From positions 1 through 64,000 of IMG/VR virus record IMGVR_UViG_3300005965_000004: DNA of 64,000 bases; one strand, written 5' to 3'. Shown here in pieces: positions 27,660 to 34,446 of this stretch. A program made the position numbers and the translations under genes. This DNA comes from a virus. A model generated the notes under the pieces. The model did no database searches. It had not been told where the DNA came from and saw only the letters and a list, made by a program, of their open reading frames with translations. Every line of letters starts with the position of its first letter. The first letter of the stretch is position 1.

Positions 27660-27833
27660 TTATCCATGAGTTCCATCTACTAAAGATATTCCATGTTTAA
27701 TTCCACTTAGAAAATTTCTAGCTTCCTCTATATCAATCTTAGAGACTTCTATACCAATCTCATTTCCAATATCAGAAGCATCGTACCAATCTTCACATTT
27801 TTCCAATATCTTTATGATGTCTTGCTTGTTCAT
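27660..27833 (-). CDS. small hypothetical protein, 57 aa
   Basis: MNKQDIIKILEKCEDWYDAS and IEVSKIDIEEARNFLSGIKH read as a folded helical protein, but no clear ribosome binding site is present. It lies alone between the kinase and a small membrane gene. Confidence 0.45.
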   Translation of the reverse strand: MNKQDIIKILEKCEDWYDASDIGNEIGIEVSKIDIEEARNFLSGIKHGISLVDGTHG

Positions 27834-27848
27834 ATATCACAATACTTA

Positions 27849-28001
27849 TTATTGTAAATTTTTAATTGTTTCATTTTGAACTTCAACCCATTCCCACCTG
27901 TTTGGTTTTTCCATCATCATAATCATTTTGTCCAACTTTATTTTTTCAAAAATTTCTATCATAATAATTCCAATGACATATCCAATCAAAATCATAACCA
28001 T
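27849..28001 (-). CDS. small membrane protein, 50 aa
   Basis: MVMILIGYVIGIIMIEIFEK is a single membrane span. GGAGGT lies just before ATG 28001, inside the overlapping end of the glycosyltransferase gene. The C-terminus is hydrophilic. Role unknown. Confidence 0.55.
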   Translation of the reverse strand: MVMILIGYVIGIIMIEIFEKIKLDKMIMMMEKPNRWEWVEVQNETIKNLQ

Positions 28002-28012
28002 AGTTACCTCCA

Positions 28013-28786
28013 TTATATATCAATCTCAACAATCTCGCTTTCAACTTCTTTTATGTCAAATTGGTCACGAGTAATCGGTAATTTAAGTCCCTTGTCTTTC
28101 CATTTCTCAAAAAGCTTTTCTTTAGATTGTTTCCACTTATCATCGAAAACACCCATTCCTGATGATTGGTGGTAGATAAGTACATCAGCAACGGCGATTT
28201 TGTATCCCATTTCCTGTACCCTTAGACAGAAATCTATATCGTAAAAATCGTTATACTCATATGTCTTATCGTCAAAAGAAATTCCCTCTTTTAGAAATCT
28301 GCCTTGAGTTATCATTATACAACCATCAACACAAACAACATCATCAAAGTAACCTATGACACCTTTCTGAAGATGGAATCCTTCACCAATTTTACCTTCG
28401 TTCTTACCCTGAATAAGATGTCCTCTCATTTTGTCAGGTGTTGTCATCCACCACCCACCTCTTTCTGTCAATTCAGTAGTTCCTGCTATTCCGACAATGG
28501 CTACATCGTTCTTTTCAGCAAAAAGAAGTTCAACCTTCTCTCTAAATAAGTTGTCAAGAATACCAACATCTTCATGCATGAAAACAATGATATCATCATC
28601 CTTAAGACCTGACTGCATTGCTGCTTCTATACCGGCATTATATTTCTTGAAAATGTTTTCATGTTTACCTTCTTCTTGATCGAAGACTGATAGAACTTGT
28701 GCTCCTATCTTCTTCAATGATGGTTCAGCAAACATCTTGAATTTTTGCTCGTCATGTCTAGGTATTATACATTTAAAGTTTGACAT
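28013..28786 (-). CDS. glycosyltransferase, GT-A type
   Basis: IIVFMHEDVGILDNLFREKV and AIVGIAGTTELTERGGWWM, then VVCVDGCIMITQGRFLKEG and DIDFCLRVQEMGYKIAV, match the glycosyltransferase 2-like family found in capsule and phage gene clusters. Start ATG 28786 follows AGGAG. The acceptor could be phage DNA or surface sugar; nothing in the sequence decides. Confidence 0.75.
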   Translation of the reverse strand: MSNFKCIIPRHDEQKFKMFAEPSLKKIGAQVLSVFDQEEGKHENIFKKYNAGIEAAMQSGLKDDDIIVFMHEDVGILDNLFREKVELLFAEKNDVAIVGIAGTTELTERGGWWMTTPDKMRGHLIQGKNEGKIGEGFHLQKGVIGYFDDVVCVDGCIMITQGRFLKEGISFDDKTYEYNDFYDIDFCLRVQEMGYKIAVADVLIYHQSSGMGVFDDKWKQSKEKLFEKWKDKGLKLPITRDQFDIKEVESEIVEIDI

Positions 28787-29048
28787 TACCATTCTCCTTC
28801 ATTGTCTCAAAAAGACTCTTTACGGATAATATAACTATTTCATTATAGCATTTGTGACAAAGCTCTGCTGAGTCTTCTCTACCGGATATTGGTTGTGATT
28901 TGCTGAAGTCATGTTCCTCGATTCCGTCGATTCCTTCCCAACCAGGGTTTTTACCGTTGGCAATATCTGTCAGATGACAAAGCCACACAAAGACATTACC
29001 TCTTTTCTTCAGTTCTTTGCCACAACAATCACAAAAGTATCTAACCAT
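28773..29048 (-). CDS. small zinc-binding protein, 91 aa
   Basis: FCDCCGKELKKRG and LCHKCYNEIVIL give two cysteine pairs typical of a treble-clef or rubredoxin-like zinc site, with a loop of 55 residues between. It overlaps the glycosyltransferase start by 14 bases. Similar proteins occur in many T4-like phages; function unknown. Confidence 0.65.
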   Translation of the reverse strand: MVRYFCDCCGKELKKRGNVFVWLCHLTDIANGKNPGWEGIDGIEEHDFSKSQPISGREDSAELCHKCYNEIVILSVKSLFETMKENGNVKL

Positions 29049-29415
29049 TATAAGACCTCCAACATTTTTTGAATATCATCTTTACATATAATTGAAAGTT
29101 TTGTATGGTTGTTTTGATAAATTTTAATTTCAAAATAATCATACTTATTGTTGTGAATTTTTTAAACCTTTTTATCAAATTATTTAAATCTAACCTTTTA
29201 TCATCATATTTACATTTAGGACATCCACATAATCTTGATTTAGCAACATGGTCAGATGGTTTTATCAACCATCTATGACCACATTGATTACAAGTTATTG
29301 GGACTTTACTTCTTGAATCAATCCAATTTTCTTTGACTTCATCATAATTATATCTCCAATTCCAAATTAAATTTGCTTTTTCTAACCAGTCCTCAAATAT
29401 TACTTTCTTTCTCAT
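29041..29415 (-). pseudogene. homing-endonuclease-type zinc repeat protein, frameshifted
   Basis: The intact part has VPITCNQCGHRWLIKPSDHV and GCPKCKYDD, the zinc module of DUF723-type homing proteins. After LIKRFK the ORF degenerates; in the next frame it continues IHNNKYDYFEIKIYQNNHTK and LSIICKDD, which matches the KYDY...I-C-K repeat in the gene 43 endonuclease at 46534. One shift in an A run near 29165 explains it. The C-terminal nuclease domain is missing. Confidence 0.6.
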
Positions 29416-29422
29416 ATAAATT

Positions 29423-29452
29423 CCTTATAAAGATATTTATTTCTTTATAAGG
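29423..29452 (-). promoter_or_regulatory. hairpin next to the ribosome binding site of the homing relic
   Basis: A perfect 10-bp inverted repeat (CCTTATAAAG/CTTTATAAGG, 10-nt loop) contains the AAGGA used by the ORF starting at 29415, and could mask it. T4 homing genes are known to have such hairpins. It may also end the gene 44 transcript. Confidence 0.45.
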
Positions 29453-29468
29453 AGATTTATATATTAGA

Positions 29469-30431
29469 CTATAAAATACCCATTAATTCTAATAAACACG
29501 CTGTAAAATTGATTTCTTTGTCAAGGACGTGAACTGAGCGAAACGCATATTCAGCGATTATTAAAATTGATTGAGCCTGCTTATCTTTATCTAACATTGG
29601 AACAAGATTGTCAAACAGATTTCTATAAAGCTCATCATAGTTGTAGTTTCTCTCTATGATATATTTTCTTGCGGCTGTTAGCTTTCTGTTGACAATCATA
29701 TTATAAAATTCAGTATCAACATTTTCTACGTTGAATATACCATTGTCAATCATTCCACTTGCTTTAGAGTAATGCTGAAGTAAGCTTACCATTCTACGAA
29801 TATCTGGATAGAATGTCTCCACAACCTTCTTAATAACTTCTGGAGTATACTCAACATTCTCAAACTTCAAAATACCACAAAGTCTCTTAAAAATTATTGG
29901 CTTCAGTTCCTTCTGAATTTCAACATCCATCATGTTGAAATCTACTAACTGACACCTTGACTTTAGTGGTTCAATTATTTTTGTGAAGTAATTACATGTC
30001 AAGATAAATCTACATGAGTCCTGAAACTCCTCCATGAATCCACGCATAGCAGCCTGTAGTTCTGGTGTGGCTCCATCAAACTCATCAAGAATACAAATTT
30101 TCTTTCCACCCTCGTTCTCACCGAACATAGAATAAGAAGTTGCGAATTTAGATATTCTATTTCTCAGTGTGTCAATACCTCTGTCAAGAGATATATTGAT
30201 GTATATATAATCCGACTTTATGTCATTGACAAGGGCTTTTGCTATAGTGGACTTACCAGTTCCCGGACTAGATGAATAGAGAAGAAGATTTGGAATCTCC
30301 TTCTCCTTTACCAATTGTTGGAAGAAAGCTTTGACCTTTGGAGCAAGTAGAACTTGCTTAACTGACATTGGGCGATATTTCTCAATCCACAAACTATAAG
30401 ACAACTGTTTTGACTTATTTACCTCAATCAT
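29469..30431 (-). CDS. 44: sliding clamp loader, AAA+ subunit (T4 gp44)
   Basis: SLWIEKYRPMSVKQVLL begins the RFC-type AAA+ domain; LLLYSSSPGTGKST is Walker A, ICILDEFDGATPELQ Walker B, and the arginine-finger region is PLKSRCQLVDF. 320 residues match T4 gp44 (319). With gp62 it loads the gp45 clamp. The start overlaps the gene upstream by four bases. Confidence 0.95.
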   Translation of the reverse strand: MIEVNKSKQLSYSLWIEKYRPMSVKQVLLAPKVKAFFQQLVKEKEIPNLLLYSSSPGTGKSTIAKALVNDIKSDYIYINISLDRGIDTLRNRISKFATSYSMFGENEGGKKICILDEFDGATPELQAAMRGFMEEFQDSCRFILTCNYFTKIIEPLKSRCQLVDFNMMDVEIQKELKPIIFKRLCGILKFENVEYTPEVIKKVVETFYPDIRRMVSLLQHYSKASGMIDNGIFNVENVDTEFYNMIVNRKLTAARKYIIERNYNYDELYRNLFDNLVPMLDKDKQAQSILIIAEYAFRSVHVLDKEINFTACLLELMGIL

Positions 30432-31153
30432 TTATTCCTCTTTACTTTCAATTTTTCAAGTTTCTCTTTATTTCCCTTCACGATCTTTTTAGTTTCTGTC
30501 AATGTAAGATTCAAAGAAGTTGATGTATCTTTTAGAGATTCTCTCTTGATGTATTCTCTAAGAACTTTGTTAATATGTCTTGCTGAAGGCTCTTTCAACT
30601 CAACAGTATTACCATTAGTCCCCCTTTTCTTCCTTCTTTTTTCGATCTTCCTTTGAATTTCGAAATTCTTCTTCAACATTCTAGCCATTGCTCTTTTTTG
30701 ACTTCTGGTAATCTTTCTATTTATTTTTCCAGAATCATAAGCACTCTCAGACTCTTTTTCTTTCTTGGTTTTCCCACGAAAAAGGCATCTGCACGGGACG
30801 GGTGACTTGGTAACAGATTCTAAACCCTCGTATCCTCTTCCGTAACAATATCTACAACTTTCCTTAGGGTCTTTCAACTCTGTTCCATTTTCCTTGGCAA
30901 TCGATTTGATTATTTCAAAAGGAGTCATATCCTCCCTTTTAATAACCTTACCCTCACCGGTTTCAACAAAAGCATCAGCATCATCTGGAGTATCATATTT
31001 AGCGTCTGTAAATAGACCACCAGATTCATACTCATCATCGAAGTTTTCAGGAACAAACAACTGGTTTTCTTCCTGATCCAAAACTTCATCAACTTTAGAT
31101 TTTTTTTCGGAATTCTTTTCAGGCTCTAAATTCTCTTCTCTTTTCTTTGTCAT
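30428..31153 (-). CDS. hypothetical protein with cysteine-rich centre, 241 aa
   Basis: The N-terminal 80 residues are acidic. CRYCYGRGYEGLESVTKSPV then PCRC form a DnaJ-like half zinc finger (CxxC...CxC). The C-terminal third is very basic (RSQKRAMARMLKKNFEIQRK). It stands between clamp and loader genes, where T4 carries rpbA or small genes; I cannot assign it. A nucleic-acid-binding role is plausible. Confidence 0.55.
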   Translation of the reverse strand: MTKKREENLEPEKNSEKKSKVDEVLDQEENQLFVPENFDDEYESGGLFTDAKYDTPDDADAFVETGEGKVIKREDMTPFEIIKSIAKENGTELKDPKESCRYCYGRGYEGLESVTKSPVPCRCLFRGKTKKEKESESAYDSGKINRKITRSQKRAMARMLKKNFEIQRKIEKRRKKRGTNGNTVELKEPSARHINKVLREYIKRESLKDTSTSLNLTLTETKKIVKGNKEKLEKLKVKRNK

Positions 31154-31164
31154 AAATGAACTCC

Positions 31165-31866
31165 TTACTGCCTTACACGACCAGTATAAATGTCAAGACT
31201 AATATCCTCATCAACCAATGAAATTCTTACAAAACCCTGAGATTTTATTTCAACAACATAATCTCTTTTAGCTGGAAGATTTTTAAAAGTATCCGAAAAC
31301 ATTATGAAGTCAATCTCATCATCGAAATTTGTCAGGTTCTCAACCTCAAATGACTTCTCAAATGTATTGTCATGTAGATTGTGGAAGACCTTGAAAATGA
31401 TTTTACTTCCATCACCGATAACCTGCGTCTTCTTTGAATTGATAAGACCAATCATCTTCAACAACTCATCAAGCTCTTCTGAAGAAATCTTGATACGAAT
31501 ATCTGGGTCCTTAAAATTAATTGACTTTGGACCCGCTGCTATTGACTCTGGGTTTGACAACAGATAACTAGATTTAGAACTTCCTTCCTTCATAATAACA
31601 TTCTTCTGCTCAATATCAATTTCAGGTTCTCCTAGAGCCTTGAAGTAGTTATAGAACTCCGGATAATTGTAAAAAGCAACCTGGTCATATTGGAAGTCAA
31701 AGTAATCCTTTGGGGCTACCAACTGATATGCGATAGTTGACTCTGAATCTGCTCTTCTTACCAAGACATTTCCATCATCATCCTTCTCAAAAATAACCTG
31801 AGTATTGATTGATGTGAGGTCTTTCAACAAATCAAACAATTCACTTTTGTACTGAACTTTAGACAT
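31165..31866 (-). CDS. 45: DNA polymerase sliding clamp (T4 gp45)
   Basis: The 233-residue protein follows gp45: YKSELFDLLKDLTSINTQVI at the start, APKDYFDFQYDQVAFYNYPE, IRIKISSEELDELLKMIGLI and FRVSLVDEDISLDIY-like end. gp45 is a trimeric ring that tethers gp43 and is needed for late transcription. ATG 31866 follows AAGGAG. A sigma70-like promoter lies at 31903-31931. Confidence 0.9.
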   Translation of the reverse strand: MSKVQYKSELFDLLKDLTSINTQVIFEKDDDGNVLVRRADSESTIAYQLVAPKDYFDFQYDQVAFYNYPEFYNYFKALGEPEIDIEQKNVIMKEGSSKSSYLLSNPESIAAGPKSINFKDPDIRIKISSEELDELLKMIGLINSKKTQVIGDGSKIIFKVFHNLHDNTFEKSFEVENLTNFDDEIDFIMFSDTFKNLPAKRDYVVEIKSQGFVRISLVDEDISLDIYTGRVRQ

Positions 31867-31902
31867 AAACAACTCCTTGTTGAAATGTTCGTCTTTATTT
31901 TA

Positions 31903-31931
31903 ATAATAACATGTTTCTTTGATTATGTCAA
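31903..31931 (-). promoter_or_regulatory. sigma70-like promoter of gene 45
   Basis: TTGACA (31931-31926), 17-bp spacer ending ATGT, TATTAT (31908-31903), 37 bases before the start. Confidence 0.7.
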
Positions 31932-31939
31932 CAACAAAA

Positions 31940-32311
31940 TTATCTGTCGTCGCCAGAACCTGTCAATTTGTCTCTTCTCTTCCTGTCAAACAATTTATCT
32001 ATATTTGCTTCTGCTACTTCGTCAAGGGACAGATTTAGTTCAGAACACATAGCAGAAACATACCAAAGAACATCTCCGAGTTCTTTCTTCAAATCCTGAA
32101 CATTGGAATCCTTAATTTCTCCACCTTGATCCCTAAGAATCTTCTTGATTTTTCCTTGTATCTCACCAACTTCTCCTAGACCGTTTGCGCAGTAAGAAAG
32201 ACCAAGATACTTCATAACAGTACTAGGAATTTCTTCGTAACCACATTGCTTGAACTTGTCAAGATAGATTGCTGTTTGTGAAGCAAGTCTTTGGTATTCA
32301 TCAAAATTCAT
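31940..32311 (-). CDS. MazG-type nucleotide pyrophosphohydrolase
   Basis: GLGEVGEIQGKIKKILRDQG (E-x-x-E) and LKKELGDVLWYVSAMCSEL (E-x-x-D) are the metal-binding helices of the all-alpha NTP pyrophosphatase family. It hydrolyses non-canonical or canonical dNTPs; in phages it may adjust nucleotide pools. 123 aa is normal for a single domain. It follows ThyX by four bases. Confidence 0.85.
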   Translation of the reverse strand: MNFDEYQRLASQTAIYLDKFKQCGYEEIPSTVMKYLGLSYCANGLGEVGEIQGKIKKILRDQGGEIKDSNVQDLKKELGDVLWYVSAMCSELNLSLDEVAEANIDKLFDRKRRDKLTGSGDDR

Positions 32312-32314
32312 TGT

Positions 32315-33934
32315 TTACCTCCGCAGTTTGTTATTGAGATGTACAAATATTCTATTTTGTAATTCATCAGAAAGTTTATCAATAATTGATTCTATGTCAC
32401 CATTTTCTGTAATCTTCTCTGCTATATTAAATACTGACATCACAGGACGAGCATATTCTTTACCATCTTCAGTTTTGAAAAACTTAAAATCATCAAATAC
32501 AAGTGGGATATTTTCTTGGCACCATTTTAATAAGTTGAGCATGACACCACGAATTTCCCAATGAGCAAACTTATCACATCGCATAGTAAATATATGTCTA
32601 AGTTCTCTCAAATTAGATTTGAAAACTATTTCTGTTTTAATATTACTAGGAAGAAACAATCTTCTATCATCATTTTTATATATTCCTTTTAAAGATTCAT
32701 AACAAGAAATTTCATTCTGAGTATTATACACATAATTATATTGTCTTTCTATATCGTCAAATGGAGGACTAACAACATTATACTTATCACAAAAATTATT
32801 GAACTTAGAATTAATCTTATCATCTATATTAGATAATGAAGATGCCATAGATAATTTTCTTTCCATTATTAGTTCGAAAGAAAATTCACTATACATCCAA
32901 TCAACTATTTTTTTAATATCTTTTTTTCCTTGATAAACCAATTGAAAACTTTTAGTTTTAGAATAAATATTTTTTATATCAACATTACAATTTTTATGTA
33001 ATACAATAGATAACCATTCTAAAAATTCTTTACAACCAGAGGTAAAAGTTAATTGTCTTTTCCAATTATTTTTATACCAACCTATAAAACCACCCCCTTC
33101 AAAAAATCCTCTTATAAAACTTGACAAATATTCTTTTGGCAAATTTTTTTCTATAAGATTATATCTGAGATTTAGTGATTTATTTTCTTCACATCCATAA
33201 ACATTTTTGAATAAATTATACAAAGATTTAGAACTTATATTAAGTTTAATTAATCCTTCTTTTTCATATGGATATATATTACCACCAATAATAAAATGTA
33301 ATTGTTGTAAATATTCTATATCTTTTATTTTAAATGAGATAACATAATTAGAACCATTATTATATAAATTTCCATTTGCAAATAAAAATCCTAATATCTG
33401 AGCATAAACATGATTAATATTTTCTGGTTCAAAATTATTAACAATATCAGAAGAAAAACAAAAATCTCCACGTTCTCTAATTTGGATATTATTATTTTTA
33501 AGTATATTAATTATAGTTTGTGAGTTACATCCATATAATTTTGATATTTGATTAGCCGATTTGCCAGTTTGATAAATATCTATTATATCTTTTTCATCCT
33601 CAATAGAAAACTTACAAAAAATATTTCTTTTATTTTGAATACTATCATATGAACAATATCTCGTACTTTCTTGGGCATATGACAACAATCTATGTCTAAC
33701 TAATTCATGAGTTAAATATCTGCTTATATTACTTAATTTAACTGTTAAATGAGCGAACTCAAACATAGCAAAATGGCCTCTATTCATCAAATTCTTAACT
33801 AACTTTTTATCAGTCTCAGGAGTAGCTTTATCCTGAGACTGATAACATGTTCTTGCTGCTGTTGCTATGTCTTTAATCACATCTTCAGGCTTAGTCAGCA
33901 CTTCAAATTTACCAGCATTTTTCAATATTTTCAT
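32315..33934 (-). CDS. thyX: FAD-dependent thymidylate synthase ThyX with in-frame LAGLIDADG insertion
   Basis: ThyX motifs flank the protein: AHLTVKLSNISRYLTHELVR, then LVRHRLLSYAQESTRY (R-H-R-x7-S-x-R) at about 77-92, and at the end FLPSNIKTEIVFKSNLRELR with HIFTMRCDKFAHWEIRG. Between about residues 108 and 395 lies a helix-turn-helix (TGKSANQISKLYGCNSQTII) and two LAGLIDADG helices (ILGFLFANGNLY; FIRGFFEGGGFIG). The total of 539 residues is about 290 over the usual ThyX. No intein splice signals (block A cysteine start, or HN before C/S/T) are visible, so how active ThyX is made is unclear. Confidence 0.85.
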   Translation of the reverse strand: MKILKNAGKFEVLTKPEDVIKDIATAARTCYQSQDKATPETDKKLVKNLMNRGHFAMFEFAHLTVKLSNISRYLTHELVRHRLLSYAQESTRYCSYDSIQNKRNIFCKFSIEDEKDIIDIYQTGKSANQISKLYGCNSQTIINILKNNNIQIRERGDFCFSSDIVNNFEPENINHVYAQILGFLFANGNLYNNGSNYVISFKIKDIEYLQQLHFIIGGNIYPYEKEGLIKLNISSKSLYNLFKNVYGCEENKSLNLRYNLIEKNLPKEYLSSFIRGFFEGGGFIGWYKNNWKRQLTFTSGCKEFLEWLSIVLHKNCNVDIKNIYSKTKSFQLVYQGKKDIKKIVDWMYSEFSFELIMERKLSMASSLSNIDDKINSKFNNFCDKYNVVSPPFDDIERQYNYVYNTQNEISCYESLKGIYKNDDRRLFLPSNIKTEIVFKSNLRELRHIFTMRCDKFAHWEIRGVMLNLLKWCQENIPLVFDDFKFFKTEDGKEYARPVMSVFNIAEKITENGDIESIIDKLSDELQNRIFVHLNNKLRR

Positions 33935-33957
33935 TATTCATCAACCCTCAAGTGTTT

Positions 33958-34065
33958 TTACATTCCTACAAATTTCTGAGGCTCAAAATGGCTTTTACAA
34001 TAAAGACAATTCATATTACTCTCCTGATTTTTCTTTAGTAAGTTCTTGAATAAACTCTTCATCAT
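33958..34065 (-). CDS. very small ORF with CxxC, 35 aa
   Basis: ATG 34065 follows directly after the stop of the gene upstream; an internal ATG 34014 has AGGAG six bases upstream and gives MNCLYCKSHFEPQKFVGM. The CLYC pair suggests a truncated zinc-binding protein. Weak support. Confidence 0.3.
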   Translation of the reverse strand: MMKSLFKNLLKKNQESNMNCLYCKSHFEPQKFVGM

Positions 34066-34068
34066 CTT

Positions 34069-34365
34069 CTATATTTTCAATTTGTCTCTAAGAATATTAT
34101 TACAAAGCTGATTGAAAGTAATGTTTCTTCGGTGGGCTTCTTCGTAGAGTGGAAGAAGTTCTTCTATTGAAAATTCTATCTCAACTTCTTCCATGTTTGA
34201 GTTTTCTTCTTCTTCAAGAACCCATTTACTTATATCTTCAGAAAGCTTAGGGTTCTCATCCTTGATGAATCTGGAATATGCCATCAGAGCCTCTCTTGAG
34301 GCTCTGGCATATACATCACTTCCTTTTGGCTTCAACACAAAGTATTTCATCTCTAAACCAGACAT
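34069..34365 (-). CDS. hypothetical protein, 98 aa
   Basis: ATG 34365 follows AAGGAG. KYFVLKPKGSDVYARASREA and LMAYSRFIKDENPKLSEDIS form a start seen in many T4-like hypothetical proteins; the acidic middle and ELLPLYEEAHRRNITFNQL complete it. A near-perfect sigma70 promoter is upstream. Function unknown. Confidence 0.65.
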   Translation of the reverse strand: MSGLEMKYFVLKPKGSDVYARASREALMAYSRFIKDENPKLSEDISKWVLEEEENSNMEEVEIEFSIEELLPLYEEAHRRNITFNQLCNNILRDKLKI

Positions 34366-34411
34366 ATTATAAACTCCTTTCAAAAATGAACAAATATCAT
34401 TCAATATCAAA

Positions 34412-34440
34412 ATTATATCATATTATTGAAATGTTGTCAA
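34412..34440 (-). promoter_or_regulatory. sigma70-like promoter
   Basis: TTGACA (34440-34435), 17-bp spacer ending ATGA, perfect TATAAT (34417-34412). Confidence 0.75.
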
Positions 34441-34446
34441 CTATTT

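Noticed and set aside
32315-33934. ThyX intein with LAGLIDADG
   Set aside because: No block A cysteine-start pattern and no HN before C/S/T at the right end; reported as unexplained in-frame insertion instead.
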